The notes: generated by a model not told the origin, from the sequence alone. DNA of 5,851 nt from Propionibacteriaceae bacterium (GCA_031268065.1 JAIRXX010000304.1:1-5851), one strand, 5' to 3'; shown: positions 1 to 4,709, counted from the stretch's first letter. Program-made: numbers and translations.

Positions 1-157
1 GGGACACTTTGCGCCCGGACATGCGCAATCCGTCGAAAGCCTGCGGGCTGGTCACCTCATGCAGCAACTGCAGGTCTATGTAGAGCAGATCGGGTTCTTG
101 GGGCACAGAACGAACCACATGCGCGTCCCATACTTTGTCGCTCAGGGTCTTCCCCAT
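1..157 (-). CDS. leuC: 3-isopropylmalate dehydratase large subunit, 5' end (partial)
   Basis: Only the first 52 codons are present; the gene runs off the left edge. The translation begins [15 protein letters not shown] and continues with [19 protein letters not shown], the characteristic LeuC N-terminus. LeuC is the large, [4Fe-4S]-binding subunit of isopropylmalate isomerase. With LeuD it converts 2-isopropylmalate to 3-isopropylmalate in cytosolic leucine biosynthesis. The iron-binding cysteines lie further downstream and are outside the window. The ATG at 157-155 is preceded by an AGGAG ribosome binding site (167-163) with a 5-base gap, which fixes the start. The gene is divergent from the IclR regulator at 273, its probable regulator. 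A leuD downstream is expected from other genomes but cannot be seen. Confidence 0.95.
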   Translation of the reverse strand, partial: MGKTLSDKVWDAHVVRSVPQEPDLLYIDLQLLHEVTSPQAFDGLRMSGRKVS

Positions 158-162
158 GCCGA

Positions 163-181
163 CTCCTGTCATACTATTATG
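163..181 (-). promoter_or_regulatory. Candidate leuC -10 element and ribosome binding site
   Basis: On the minus strand CATAAT (181-176) matches the TATAAT -10 consensus at five of six positions. It would place the transcript start near 169, giving a leader of about 12 bases that contains AGGAG (167-163). No good -35 lies at the usual distance. That would fit a promoter needing an activator bound upstream at 231-262, but an alternative promoter nearer the inverted repeat is not excluded. Confidence 0.4.
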
Positions 182-230
182 GTTCGGTGCGTCGGCGGCG
201 TTGCAGCCGCACTAATGACTGTGTTAAGCC

Positions 231-262
231 TCTCATTTTGCATATCACGATGCAAGATGAGA
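231..262. promoter_or_regulatory. Inverted repeat, probable NdgR/LtbR operator
   Basis: TCTCATTTTGCAT (231-243) and ATGCAAGATGAGA (250-262) are inverted copies with 12 of 13 positions matching around a 6-base centre. The element lies in the 115-bp region between leuC and the divergent IclR gene, and is AT-rich against a GC-rich background. IclR regulators bind palindromes of this kind, and NdgR/LtbR proteins are known to control leuCD and often their own gene. Relative to the ndgR ATG at 273 the repeat covers about -42 to -11, so binding would block the ndgR promoter. It lies about 60-90 bases upstream of the candidate leuC start. The structure is directly visible; the binding protein is inferred. 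Confidence 0.75.
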
Positions 263-266
263 GTAT
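238..266 (+). promoter_or_regulatory. Candidate leaderless promoter of ndgR
   Basis: TTGCAT (238-243, four of six matches to TTGACA) is followed after 17 bases by GAGTAT (261-266), a weak -10 that keeps only the conserved second A and final T. Six more bases lead to the ATG at 273, so transcription would start at the start codon. No convincing Shine-Dalgarno sequence precedes this ATG. The -35 lies inside the inverted repeat at 231-262. Confidence 0.35.
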
Positions 267-272
267 CATCAT

Positions 273-995
273 ATGGACAATTCAATTGGCGTAGGAGTCC
301 TCGACAAAGCAGCGCTGGTCCTGACTGCTTTGGAACAGGGCCCTACCACCCTAGCTGGTTTGGTAACCGCGACCGGCCTCGCCCGCCCCACAGCGCATCG
401 TCTGGCTGTGGCGCTCGAACATCACCGCCTGGTCAGCCGCGATCTGCAAGGACGATTCGTGCTCGGCCCCCGACTCACCGAATTGGCCTCCGCCGCCGGT
501 GAGGACAGATTGCTCGCCACCGCAGGCCCGGTCTTGGCCCGGTTGCGGGATATCACCGGGGAATCCGCCCAACTCTTCCGACGCCAGGGCGAATTCCGCG
601 TTTGCGCAGCGGCGGCGGAACGTCCGTCTGGACTGCGCGATACGATTCCCATCGGTTCCCAGCTGACGATGAACGCCGGTTCGGCTGCCCAAGTGCTGCT
701 GGCCTGGGAAGACCCCGAACGCATCCAGCGCGGCCTGCTCAATTCCACCTTCTCAGCCGTAGCGCTGGCCACCGTCCGCCGCCGAGGCTGGGCGCAGTCG
801 GTCGCAGAGCGCGAGCAAGGCGTAGCCTCAGTGTCCGCCCCAGTGCGCTCCCCCTCCGGAAAGGTGATCGCCGCCGTAAGCGTCTCCGGGCCAATCGAGC
901 GGCTTTCCCGCCAGCCAGGCCGCCTGCACGCCCCAGCCGTAATCGCCGCCGCCGAGCGCCTATCCGAAGTCCTGCGCCGCTCCGGAGGCGAGTGA
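273..995 (+). CDS. ndgR: IclR-family transcriptional regulator of leucine biosynthesis (NdgR/LtbR type)
   Basis: This 240-residue protein closely resembles NdgR of Streptomyces and LtbR of Corynebacterium. The N-terminus (MDNSIGVGVLDKAALVL) leads into a winged helix-turn-helix at about residues 8-65; its recognition helix is around ARPTAHRLAVALE. The rest (about 75-235) is the IclR effector domain, including GERDRLLAT-like and SVSAPVRSPSGKVIAAVSVSG stretches; that glycine-rich strand is typical of the ligand pocket. Length is normal for the family. NdgR/LtbR regulators act on leuCD and other amino-acid genes, as activators or repressors depending on the organism. The gene is divergent from leuC with a palindrome between them, the usual arrangement. 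Its last 50 or so bases recur at 1376-1428, beyond a small inserted-looking gene. The start is well supported by family similarity, although there is no clear ribosome binding site. Confidence 0.93.
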   Translation: MDNSIGVGVLDKAALVLTALEQGPTTLAGLVTATGLARPTAHRLAVALEHHRLVSRDLQGRFVLGPRLTELASAAGEDRLLATAGPVLARLRDITGESAQLFRRQGEFRVCAAAAERPSGLRDTIPIGSQLTMNAGSAAQVLLAWEDPERIQRGLLNSTFSAVALATVRRRGWAQSVAEREQGVASVSAPVRSPSGKVIAAVSVSGPIERLSRQPGRLHAPAVIAAAERLSEVLRRSGGE

Positions 996-996
996 C
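944..996 (+). repeat. Direct repeat, copy 1 (3' tail of ndgR)
   Basis: These 53 bases, encoding the last residues of the regulator (RLSEVLRRSGGE and stop), match 1376-1428 in the same orientation at 47 of 53 positions. Similarity ends just after the TGA stop. The copies are offset by 432 bases. Confidence 0.85.
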
Positions 997-1135
997 AACC
1001 CAGAACTCCTGACCATAGGCCAATGCGGCGAAACTCTTGTTCAGCCTGCCCTGCCGGACAGCTGTGACTCGATCCATTTTGGGTCACGAAGGGCTGGGAA
1101 TACCCCTGCGAAGTGGGCGCTGAGTTTTGCCACGG
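996..1135. other. Intergenic stretch without a convincing gene
   Basis: This stretch lies between the stop codons of ndgR (plus) and the antitoxin-like gene (minus). On the minus strand a 30-residue frame begins with GTG at 1133-1131, two bases after the stop of the antitoxin-like gene, and ends with TGA at 1043-1041 (starting VAKLSAHFAGVFPALRD). It is in the place where a partner toxin would start, but is too short for one, has no Shine-Dalgarno sequence, and I recognise no toxin motif in it. No strong terminator hairpin with a T-run was found for either convergent gene. Confidence 0.3.
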
Positions 1136-1363
1136 TCACCGCTGGGGGCGCGAGGCGCGGATGCGAGAAATCATCTCCCGTGCTGGCACAGCGAGTGACG
1201 GATCGGCATCCATCTCGGCATCACGTTGCCGAATCAGCCGCTGCTCGCCTTCGGCCAACTCCCATCTGTCGGCAGAATCAAGCTGGTCGATGAACAGCCG
1301 GACCTCATCAAGCTCCTGGCTGCTGAGCGAACGCAGGGCCTCTTGCATGACCGGTGAAACCAT
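1136..1363 (-). CDS. Small antitoxin-like protein (possible addiction-module component)
   Basis: A 75-residue, highly charged protein starting MVSPVMQEALRSLSSQELDE. It has the layout of the putative addiction-module family (PF09720-like): an N-terminal helix of the form ALRSLSSQELDEVRLFIDQLD, then a charged segment R..AEMDADPSLAVPAREMISRIRA resembling the C-terminal 'RxAEIxxGxxxPxxEVxxRI' part. Such proteins neutralise RelE/ParE-type toxins. No toxin gene follows on the minus strand, so this would be an orphan antitoxin, a remnant, or an unrelated small helical protein. I chose the ATG at 1363 because TATACT lies exactly 6 bases before it. A longer TTG start at 1387 would add 8 residues and run into the ndgR-tail repeat; a later ATG at 1348 is possible. 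The family call rests on pattern resemblance only. Confidence 0.6.
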   Translation of the reverse strand: MVSPVMQEALRSLSSQELDEVRLFIDQLDSADRWELAEGEQRLIRQRDAEMDADPSLAVPAREMISRIRASRPQR

Positions 1364-1369
1364 TCTCCG

Positions 1370-1375
1370 AGTATA
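1370..1375 (-). promoter_or_regulatory. -10 element for the antitoxin-like gene (leaderless geometry)
   Basis: TATACT on the minus strand matches the -10 consensus at five of six positions and is followed by CGGAGA and the ATG at 1363, placing transcription start on the A of the ATG. No good -35 is seen; the place for it falls inside the duplicated ndgR tail (1376-1428), immediately next to the -10. Confidence 0.5.
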
Positions 1376-1428
1376 CGCCGACGCCAAGCGCCTACCCGAA
1401 GTATTGCGCCGCTCCGGCGGCGAGTGAC
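1376..1428 (+). repeat. Direct repeat, copy 2 (orphan ndgR tail)
   Basis: This second copy of the regulator's 3' end still reads RLPEVLRRSGGE and stop in its own frame, but has no gene in front of it on the plus strand. Six of 53 positions differ from copy 1 (949, 954, 963, 971, 972 and 986 in copy-1 coordinates). It sits between the antitoxin-like gene and the ferrochelatase stop and is best read as a leftover of duplication or insertion. Confidence 0.8.
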
Positions 1429-1439
1429 GCCGGTTCTTT

Positions 1440-1463
1440 GGCTGGGGCGGGCTAGAGCCAGCC
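1440..1463. repeat. Inverted repeat over the hemH stop codon
   Basis: GGCTGG (1440-1445) and CCAGCC (1458-1463) are perfect 6-bp inverted arms around a 12-base loop that contains the TAG stop of hemH. Neither strand has a T-run after the stem, so this is at most a weak or factor-dependent terminator or an mRNA 3'-end structure. Confidence 0.3.
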
Positions 1464-2444
1464 GGAGGTGTGCCGTCTCACCAGGTCTTCCAAGACCAAG
1501 ATGAACCCTTGGGAGTCGTTCAGACAGGGGACGCGGATGAAGCGCTGGCCTCCGGCGCGTTCAAAAGTCTCCCGGTTGAGGATTCCGATCTCTTCCTCTG
1601 TCTCCAGGCAGTCGGCTGCGAAGCCGGGGCAGAACACGTCCAACCTGCTCAATCCCGTTTTGCCCAATTCTTCCACCCGCCCGATGGTTGCCGGGGTGAG
1701 CCATTCGCTGTGCCCAAATTTGGATTGGAAGGCCATCTCGCACTCGTTGGCATCCAGGCCAAGCCGGTCACGCAGCAGCGCGGTGGTCTCGGCGCATTCG
1801 AGCGGGTAGGGATCGCCATTGCTGGCGATATCCACCGGAATGCCGTGGTAGCTGAGCAGCAATTTCTCCCCGGCGGAGAAGTCTGGACGCCCCTGGTCCG
1901 CCCAAGTTTCCTCAATGCGCTGGGCGCAGGCTTCGATATAGCCCGGATGGCTGTGGAAGTCGCGCAACGTGCGGTACTCGAATTGGTCGTAGGAACCTTT
2001 GATGTAGTCAGCGAGGGCGTCGAAGACCGTCGCCACCGTGGTGGTCGAGAATTGCGGATACATCGGCACGACCAAGACCCGGCGCAGCCCTTTTTGGTGC
2101 AACTCAGTGAGCACATTTGCCAAACTTGGCCGACCGTAGCGCATCGCTGGCACGACCTCGAACGACTCCCCCAGGCGTTTCGCCAATGCCGCAACCTGTG
2201 CTTTCGCATGGACCATCAGCGGCGAACCATCCGGAGTCCACACACTCGCATACTTCTGCGCAGACTGCCGGGCATGCCCAAACATGATGTGCGTCTCCAA
2301 CAGCGGCCGCCAAAGCAGCCTCGTCATCGTCACGACGCGCCGGTCAAGCAGGAATTCGCGCAAATAGCGCCGCACAGCAGACAGAGTTGGCTCTTCTGGA
2401 GTACCCAAATTGACCAGAACCACGCCCACCCGTTGTTCAGCCAT
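1452..2444 (-). CDS. hemH: Ferrochelatase, protoporphyrin type
   Basis: A 330-residue ferrochelatase, which inserts Fe2+ into a porphyrin late in heme synthesis. It starts MAEQRVGVVLVNLGTPEEPT and contains GSPLMV (73-78), PMYPQFSTTTV (127-137), LSYHGIP with catalytic His200, FQSKFG (239-244), and CPGFAADCLETEEEI with the conserved Glu281. These motifs are those of the classical HemH of proteobacteria (E. coli: NLGTPDAPT, SYHGIP, CPGFAADCLET). Actinobacterial coproporphyrin ferrochelatases carry SAHSLP-like motifs instead, so the type is unexpected here. Length is normal and the protein looks intact. I chose the ATG at 2444 because GAGAGG precedes it by 6 bases and the N-terminus lines up with E. 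coli HemH. An ATG at 2465 lies 6 bases after a -10 (TACGAT) and would add 7 residues. No other heme gene is in the window. Confidence 0.92.
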   Translation of the reverse strand: MAEQRVGVVLVNLGTPEEPTLSAVRRYLREFLLDRRVVTMTRLLWRPLLETHIMFGHARQSAQKYASVWTPDGSPLMVHAKAQVAALAKRLGESFEVVPAMRYGRPSLANVLTELHQKGLRRVLVVPMYPQFSTTTVATVFDALADYIKGSYDQFEYRTLRDFHSHPGYIEACAQRIEETWADQGRPDFSAGEKLLLSYHGIPVDIASNGDPYPLECAETTALLRDRLGLDANECEMAFQSKFGHSEWLTPATIGRVEELGKTGLSRLDVFCPGFAADCLETEEEIGILNRETFERAGGQRFIRVPCLNDSQGFILVLEDLVRRHTSGWL

Positions 2445-2471
2445 ACGCCGCCTCTCGCCCTCCATATCCGA

Positions 2472-2477
2472 ATCGTA
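2472..2477 (-). promoter_or_regulatory. Candidate -10 element of hemH
   Basis: TACGAT on the minus strand (TAnnnT) is followed by TCGGAT and an ATG at 2465-2463. Transcription starting there gives either a leaderless message from that ATG or a 21-base leader with GAGAGG serving the ATG at 2444. No clear -35 is visible. Confidence 0.4.
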
Positions 2478-2507
2478 TCTGTTTTGCCGCAAACTCACGA
2501 AAGCCAA

Positions 2508-2603
2508 TATTCCCGATCATTGGACCATCCTCGGCAGGAGTACCGCCAACCCGAGCGGAAAGCGAACTAGCAAGCCAAGTTTGGTGAGTGCGGCAGAATC
2601 CCG
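2508..2603. other. Gap between the endonuclease gene and hemH
   Basis: This gap holds no gene. CTCGG (2530-2534) and CCGAG (2551-2555) are short inverted arms without a T-run. The 10 bases at 2550-2559 (CCCGAGCGGA) also occur at the 3' end of tRNA-Glu (4606-4615). Confidence 0.3.
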
Positions 2604-3212
2604 CTAAGCCGATCTAGAACGCAGGTACTCCTTGATTTCCTGCTCAATGTCCGCGAGCGTCTCAGTTCGTTGCGGGTACTTACCTGCCCAAGGACGACCA
2701 GGGTGGAGAGTGTCCCATCGCGAGCGCATTCCATTGATGCGGCCCTTACCAGGGTCATGGTTGCCGAACCCATCGATGACCGCATTCCACACGGGGCGGT
2801 ACTTCCGAATGAGAGCCGACTCCCCGAGAGGTATCCAAATGTCTTCGACTACGAGCCATCTCGCGTCAAAGTCGGTGATGTCAAGATTCTCAGCGGCGCG
2901 AATACTCGCCGCGTGCTGCCGCAAGCGATCTGCCAGGGCTCGGGTGTCCGCTGCCGGGGCAATGTCGATACCTTTGCGCCCACCGGAGGGAACTGCCTTG
3001 CCAACATAGATCGGAACAGCAGCTTGTTGGGCGTTGACCTGGGCCAGCAGCGAATATGCCCGGAACGGCCCCCGGTAGTAGATCGCGTACAATCCGGCTC
3101 CAGAGAACCGGGCAACGTCGTCAAGCGGCACGGCTTCCATTTCCATCATGCGATTGACGATGCTGCGGGCAAGGCTTTCCATGTCCAAGGGATTAAACGG
3201 TTCGGTCGCCAT
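2604..3212 (-). CDS. Eco29kI-like GIY-YIG type II restriction endonuclease
   Basis: A 202-residue endonuclease of the Eco29kI/NgoMIII family, which has a GIY-YIG nuclease fold and cuts CCGCGG. Visible in order: GLYAIYY (40-46, the first GIY strand, Tyr42), PIYVGKAVP (67-75, the YIG strand, Tyr69), R96 and H100 in RLRQH, E131 in ESALIRKYRPVWN, and N143. The spacing agrees with the Eco29kI residues Y49, Y76, R104, H108, E142 and N154 recalled from the literature, so the active site looks complete. The stretch VIDGFGNHDPGKGR (145-158) is a family hallmark. The ATG is two bases after the methyltransferase stop; GAGG inside the methyltransferase 3' end serves as ribosome binding site, so translation is probably coupled. 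CCGCGG specificity is inferred from family membership. Confidence 0.92.
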   Translation of the reverse strand: MATEPFNPLDMESLARSIVNRMMEMEAVPLDDVARFSGAGLYAIYYRGPFRAYSLLAQVNAQQAAVPIYVGKAVPSGGRKGIDIAPAADTRALADRLRQHAASIRAAENLDITDFDARWLVVEDIWIPLGESALIRKYRPVWNAVIDGFGNHDPGKGRINGMRSRWDTLHPGRPWAGKYPQRTETLADIEQEIKEYLRSRSA

Positions 3213-3214
3213 TT

Positions 3215-4411
3215 CTACGCCCTCAGTCTCTCAGCCTGGCTGAACGCGGCTGTCGTCTGGGCGCGAAGGTCTGCCAACGCCAGATGCTCATGCACTGATG
3301 ACGCCACCACCTGGGCGAGCATGACCGGAACCGCATTGCCAAGTTGCCGCATCGCTTCGCCCCAGGGACCGTTCAGACGATACCGATCTGGGAACGTCTG
3401 GAGGCGGGCTGCCTCTCGCACAGTGAAGTAACGGACGGCCCCATCCAGACGGCGCAGCATGTTCTCACCGCCTGGGACACCGTGTACTCCAGCCTTGAGC
3501 GCCTTAGCGGGTTCATCCATGTCGGAACCGGTGTGACCAGGGTAAGCGCGCGCTCCTTCTTGAAGGACGTGGTTGAGGAAGCGTCTGCTGCCGTTGGCAG
3601 TAGGTTCGGGCAGGTCTGAGATTGCGTCTCGGACGGTCCGCCACGGGCGATGCGCCGCAGGCAACTCAAACAAGCCTGACGGCATTACAGGCTTCGGGCG
3701 ATACTTCTTGGGCACCAAGTGGCGCTCCCAGTACTCACCGGTCACGTTCTTGCTGTGGGCCAGCATTTGCGCGGAGTGGGTCGGTTCGGGAAACGCCCAT
3801 TCCGCGTCAACATCGAAACGGAAGCCGACCAAGAAGACGCGCCACCTCTGTTGCGGAACCCCATAGTCAGCGGCGTTCACGACAGTGGCCACCACCTTGT
3901 AGGACAGGTCTTGGCGCACGGACGTGTGCTCAGCTTGGAGCCGGGAAAAGTGCTCCGCCCAGGACTCGCCGCCATATGGTGTCAGCTCAGGGTGGGCCAG
4001 CCGAAGCTGGATATAGGAGAAGTAGTCGGCGAACGCCGGACGTGTCAGGCCCCTCACATTCTCGATGATGAACGCTTTCGGCCTGACTTGGCGAATCACA
4101 TCGGCAGTTGCTGGGAACATGTCACGCGGATCGTCTGCGGCCATGCCTTTGCCGCCTCCACTGAACGGTTGGCACGGAGGCCCTCCGCTGACCAGATCAA
4201 TCTTGCTTTCGTAGGCTCCCCAGCGAACGTCTCGGACATCACCCTCGCGGATGTCGGCGTCCTGGACAAGAGGATGCCCAGATGCCTGGTTCTGGCGCAG
4301 GGTATCGCAGCACCAGCCGTTCCACTCGGCGACCACTTCCGCGGTGAAGCCCGCAAGATGGGTGCCCAAAGCGAGTCCCCCGCCACCGGCAAACAACTCA
4401 ATTGACCTCAT
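3215..4411 (-). CDS. C5-cytosine DNA methyltransferase of the Eco29kI-like system
   Basis: A 398-residue methyltransferase that methylates cytosine at C5 using S-adenosylmethionine and protects host DNA from the partner endonuclease. Motif I is IELFAGGGG (4-12); motif IV is GGPPCQPFS with catalytic Cys80; motif VI is ENVRG (117-121); motif VIII is QQRWRVFLVG (187-196); the target-recognition region falls at about 200-320 (with KAGVHGVPGGENM); motif IX is REAARLQTFPDRY; motif X is GNAVPV (358-363). All key motifs are present, so it should be active. The first gene of the pair, it is followed after 2 bases by the endonuclease. The start at 4411 puts motif I at residue 4, typical for this class. 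No Shine-Dalgarno sequence precedes it, but TAGGCT lies 6 bases upstream, suggesting a leaderless message. A CCGCGG site lies in codons 23-25. Confidence 0.95.
   Translation of the reverse strand: MRSIELFAGGGGLALGTHLAGFTAEVVAEWNGWCCDTLRQNQASGHPLVQDADIREGDVRDVRWGAYESKIDLVSGGPPCQPFSGGGKGMAADDPRDMFPATADVIRQVRPKAFIIENVRGLTRPAFADYFSYIQLRLAHPELTPYGGESWAEHFSRLQAEHTSVRQDLSYKVVATVVNAADYGVPQQRWRVFLVGFRFDVDAEWAFPEPTHSAQMLAHSKNVTGEYWERHLVPKKYRPKPVMPSGLFELPAAHRPWRTVRDAISDLPEPTANGSRRFLNHVLQEGARAYPGHTGSDMDEPAKALKAGVHGVPGGENMLRRLDGAVRYFTVREAARLQTFPDRYRLNGPWGEAMRQLGNAVPVMLAQVVASSVHEHLALADLRAQTTAAFSQAERLRA
4339..4344. promoter_or_regulatory. CCGCGG site within the methyltransferase 5' coding region
   Basis: This is one of only two CCGCGG sequences in the window, the predicted recognition site of the system encoded here. 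It is 67 bases inside the methyltransferase gene. A regulatory role is a hypothesis. Confidence 0.35.
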
Positions 4412-4417
4412 GGCAGC

Positions 4418-4423
4418 AGCCTA
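4418..4423 (-). promoter_or_regulatory. Candidate -10 element of the restriction-modification operon
   Basis: TAGGCT on the minus strand (TAnnnT) is followed by GCTGCC and the ATG at 4411, the spacing of a leaderless start. No clear -35 is visible upstream. Confidence 0.4.
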
Positions 4424-4475
4424 CCGGGAGCCACAGACAAGAAACCCGACCCCGAAGCGGTGTCATGCCGATCCC

Positions 4476-4481
4476 CCGCGG
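4476..4481. promoter_or_regulatory. CCGCGG site upstream of the methyltransferase
   Basis: This second CCGCGG lies 65 bases upstream of the methyltransferase ATG, in the only space available for the operon promoter. Methyltransferases of other type II systems can sense methylation of sites near their own promoters, so this is a plausible feedback point. Confidence 0.35.
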
Positions 4482-4484
4482 AAT

Positions 4485-4509
4485 CTTGATGTGTTCCATG
4501 AGAATCAAG
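4485..4509. repeat. Short inverted repeat upstream of the methyltransferase gene
   Basis: CTTGAT (4485-4490) and ATCAAG (4504-4509) are perfect inverted arms 13 bases apart, next to the upstream CCGCGG site. It could be a binding site or chance; no controller (C) protein gene is present. Confidence 0.3.
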
Positions 4510-4530
4510 CTCTCGGCTCTTGGACTGCGA

Positions 4531-4557
4531 AACCAAGAAAGCCTCCGATGCGGAGGC
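4531..4557 (-). terminator. Rho-independent terminator of the tRNA transcript
   Basis: Read on the minus strand, GCCTCCG-CAT-CGGAGGC forms a perfect 7-bp GC-rich stem with a 3-base loop, followed by TTTCTTGGTT. It lies 41 bases downstream of tRNA-Glu and ends the tRNA-Gln/tRNA-Glu transcript before the restriction-modification operon, separating the two units. Confidence 0.8.
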
Positions 4558-4598
4558 CTTCACTTGGCGATTGGGCGTTGGTTTGAACAACGCCAGCC

Positions 4599-4674
4599 TG
4601 GTAGCCCCGAGCGGATTCGAACCGCCGTTTCAGCCTTGAGAGGGCCGCGTGCTAGGCCGCTACACAACGGGGCC
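4599..4674 (-). tRNA. tRNA-Glu (anticodon CTC)
   Basis: A 76-base cloverleaf with an encoded CCA end. The acceptor GGCCCCG pairs with CGGGGCT (first pair G-U), and the discriminator is A. The anticodon stem CGGCC/GGCTG includes one G-U pair; the loop CTCTCAA gives anticodon CTC. The T arm is GGCGG-TTCGAAT-CCGCT. It is the second tRNA of the minus-strand transcript, after tRNA-Gln. Confidence 0.95.
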
Positions 4675-4676
4675 AA

Positions 4677-4709
4677 GTGGTCGCCTAGGCGACCACAGGG
4701 TTGTGGTCG
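4677..4709 (-). repeat. Two overlapping, mutually exclusive hairpins between the tRNAs
   Basis: Positions 4677-4696 are a perfect 20-bp palindrome (arms GTGGTCGC and GCGACCAC around CTAG). Positions 4690-4709 form another hairpin (CGACCACA, loop GGGT, TGTGGTCG; 8-bp stem). They share the arm at 4690-4697, so only one can form at a time. In the tRNA transcript the palindrome ends two bases before the 5' end of tRNA-Glu. Neither stem has a T-run, which argues against termination. A role in precursor processing or folding is conjecture. Confidence 0.75.

Noticed and set aside
195..210. Inverted GCGGC/GCCGC arms in the leuC-ndgR intergenic region
   Set aside because: Five-base GC arms are common in such DNA, and the position matches no promoter element; the 231-262 repeat is much stronger.
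59..502. Plus-strand open frame of 147 codons
   Set aside because: It covers leuC on the other strand and runs into ndgR in another frame; no ribosome binding site and an atypical, Ser/Arg/Pro-rich composition.
1066..1086. GTGAC...GTCAC arms as a possible ndgR terminator
   Set aside because: Five-base arms with a long loop and no T-run; too weak to call.
351..1087. Several open frames on the minus strand and in another plus frame across ndgR
   Set aside because: They are by-products of GC-rich coding sequence opposite or alongside a clear IclR gene; translations are Arg/Pro/Ala-rich without domains.
1113..1427. Plus-strand frame of 104 codons ending in an ndgR-like tail
   Set aside because: Only the last part (RLPEVLRRSGGE) has meaning, as the duplicated tail. 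The rest is antisense to the antitoxin-like gene and is serine-rich without homology signs.
1470..2570. Long plus-strand frame of 366 codons opposite hemH
   Set aside because: It is antisense to an unmistakable ferrochelatase and shows no recognisable domains.
2670..3431. Plus-strand frame of 253 codons opposite the endonuclease gene
   Set aside because: It is antisense to the GIY-YIG gene and the end of the methyltransferase gene, with no domain signs.
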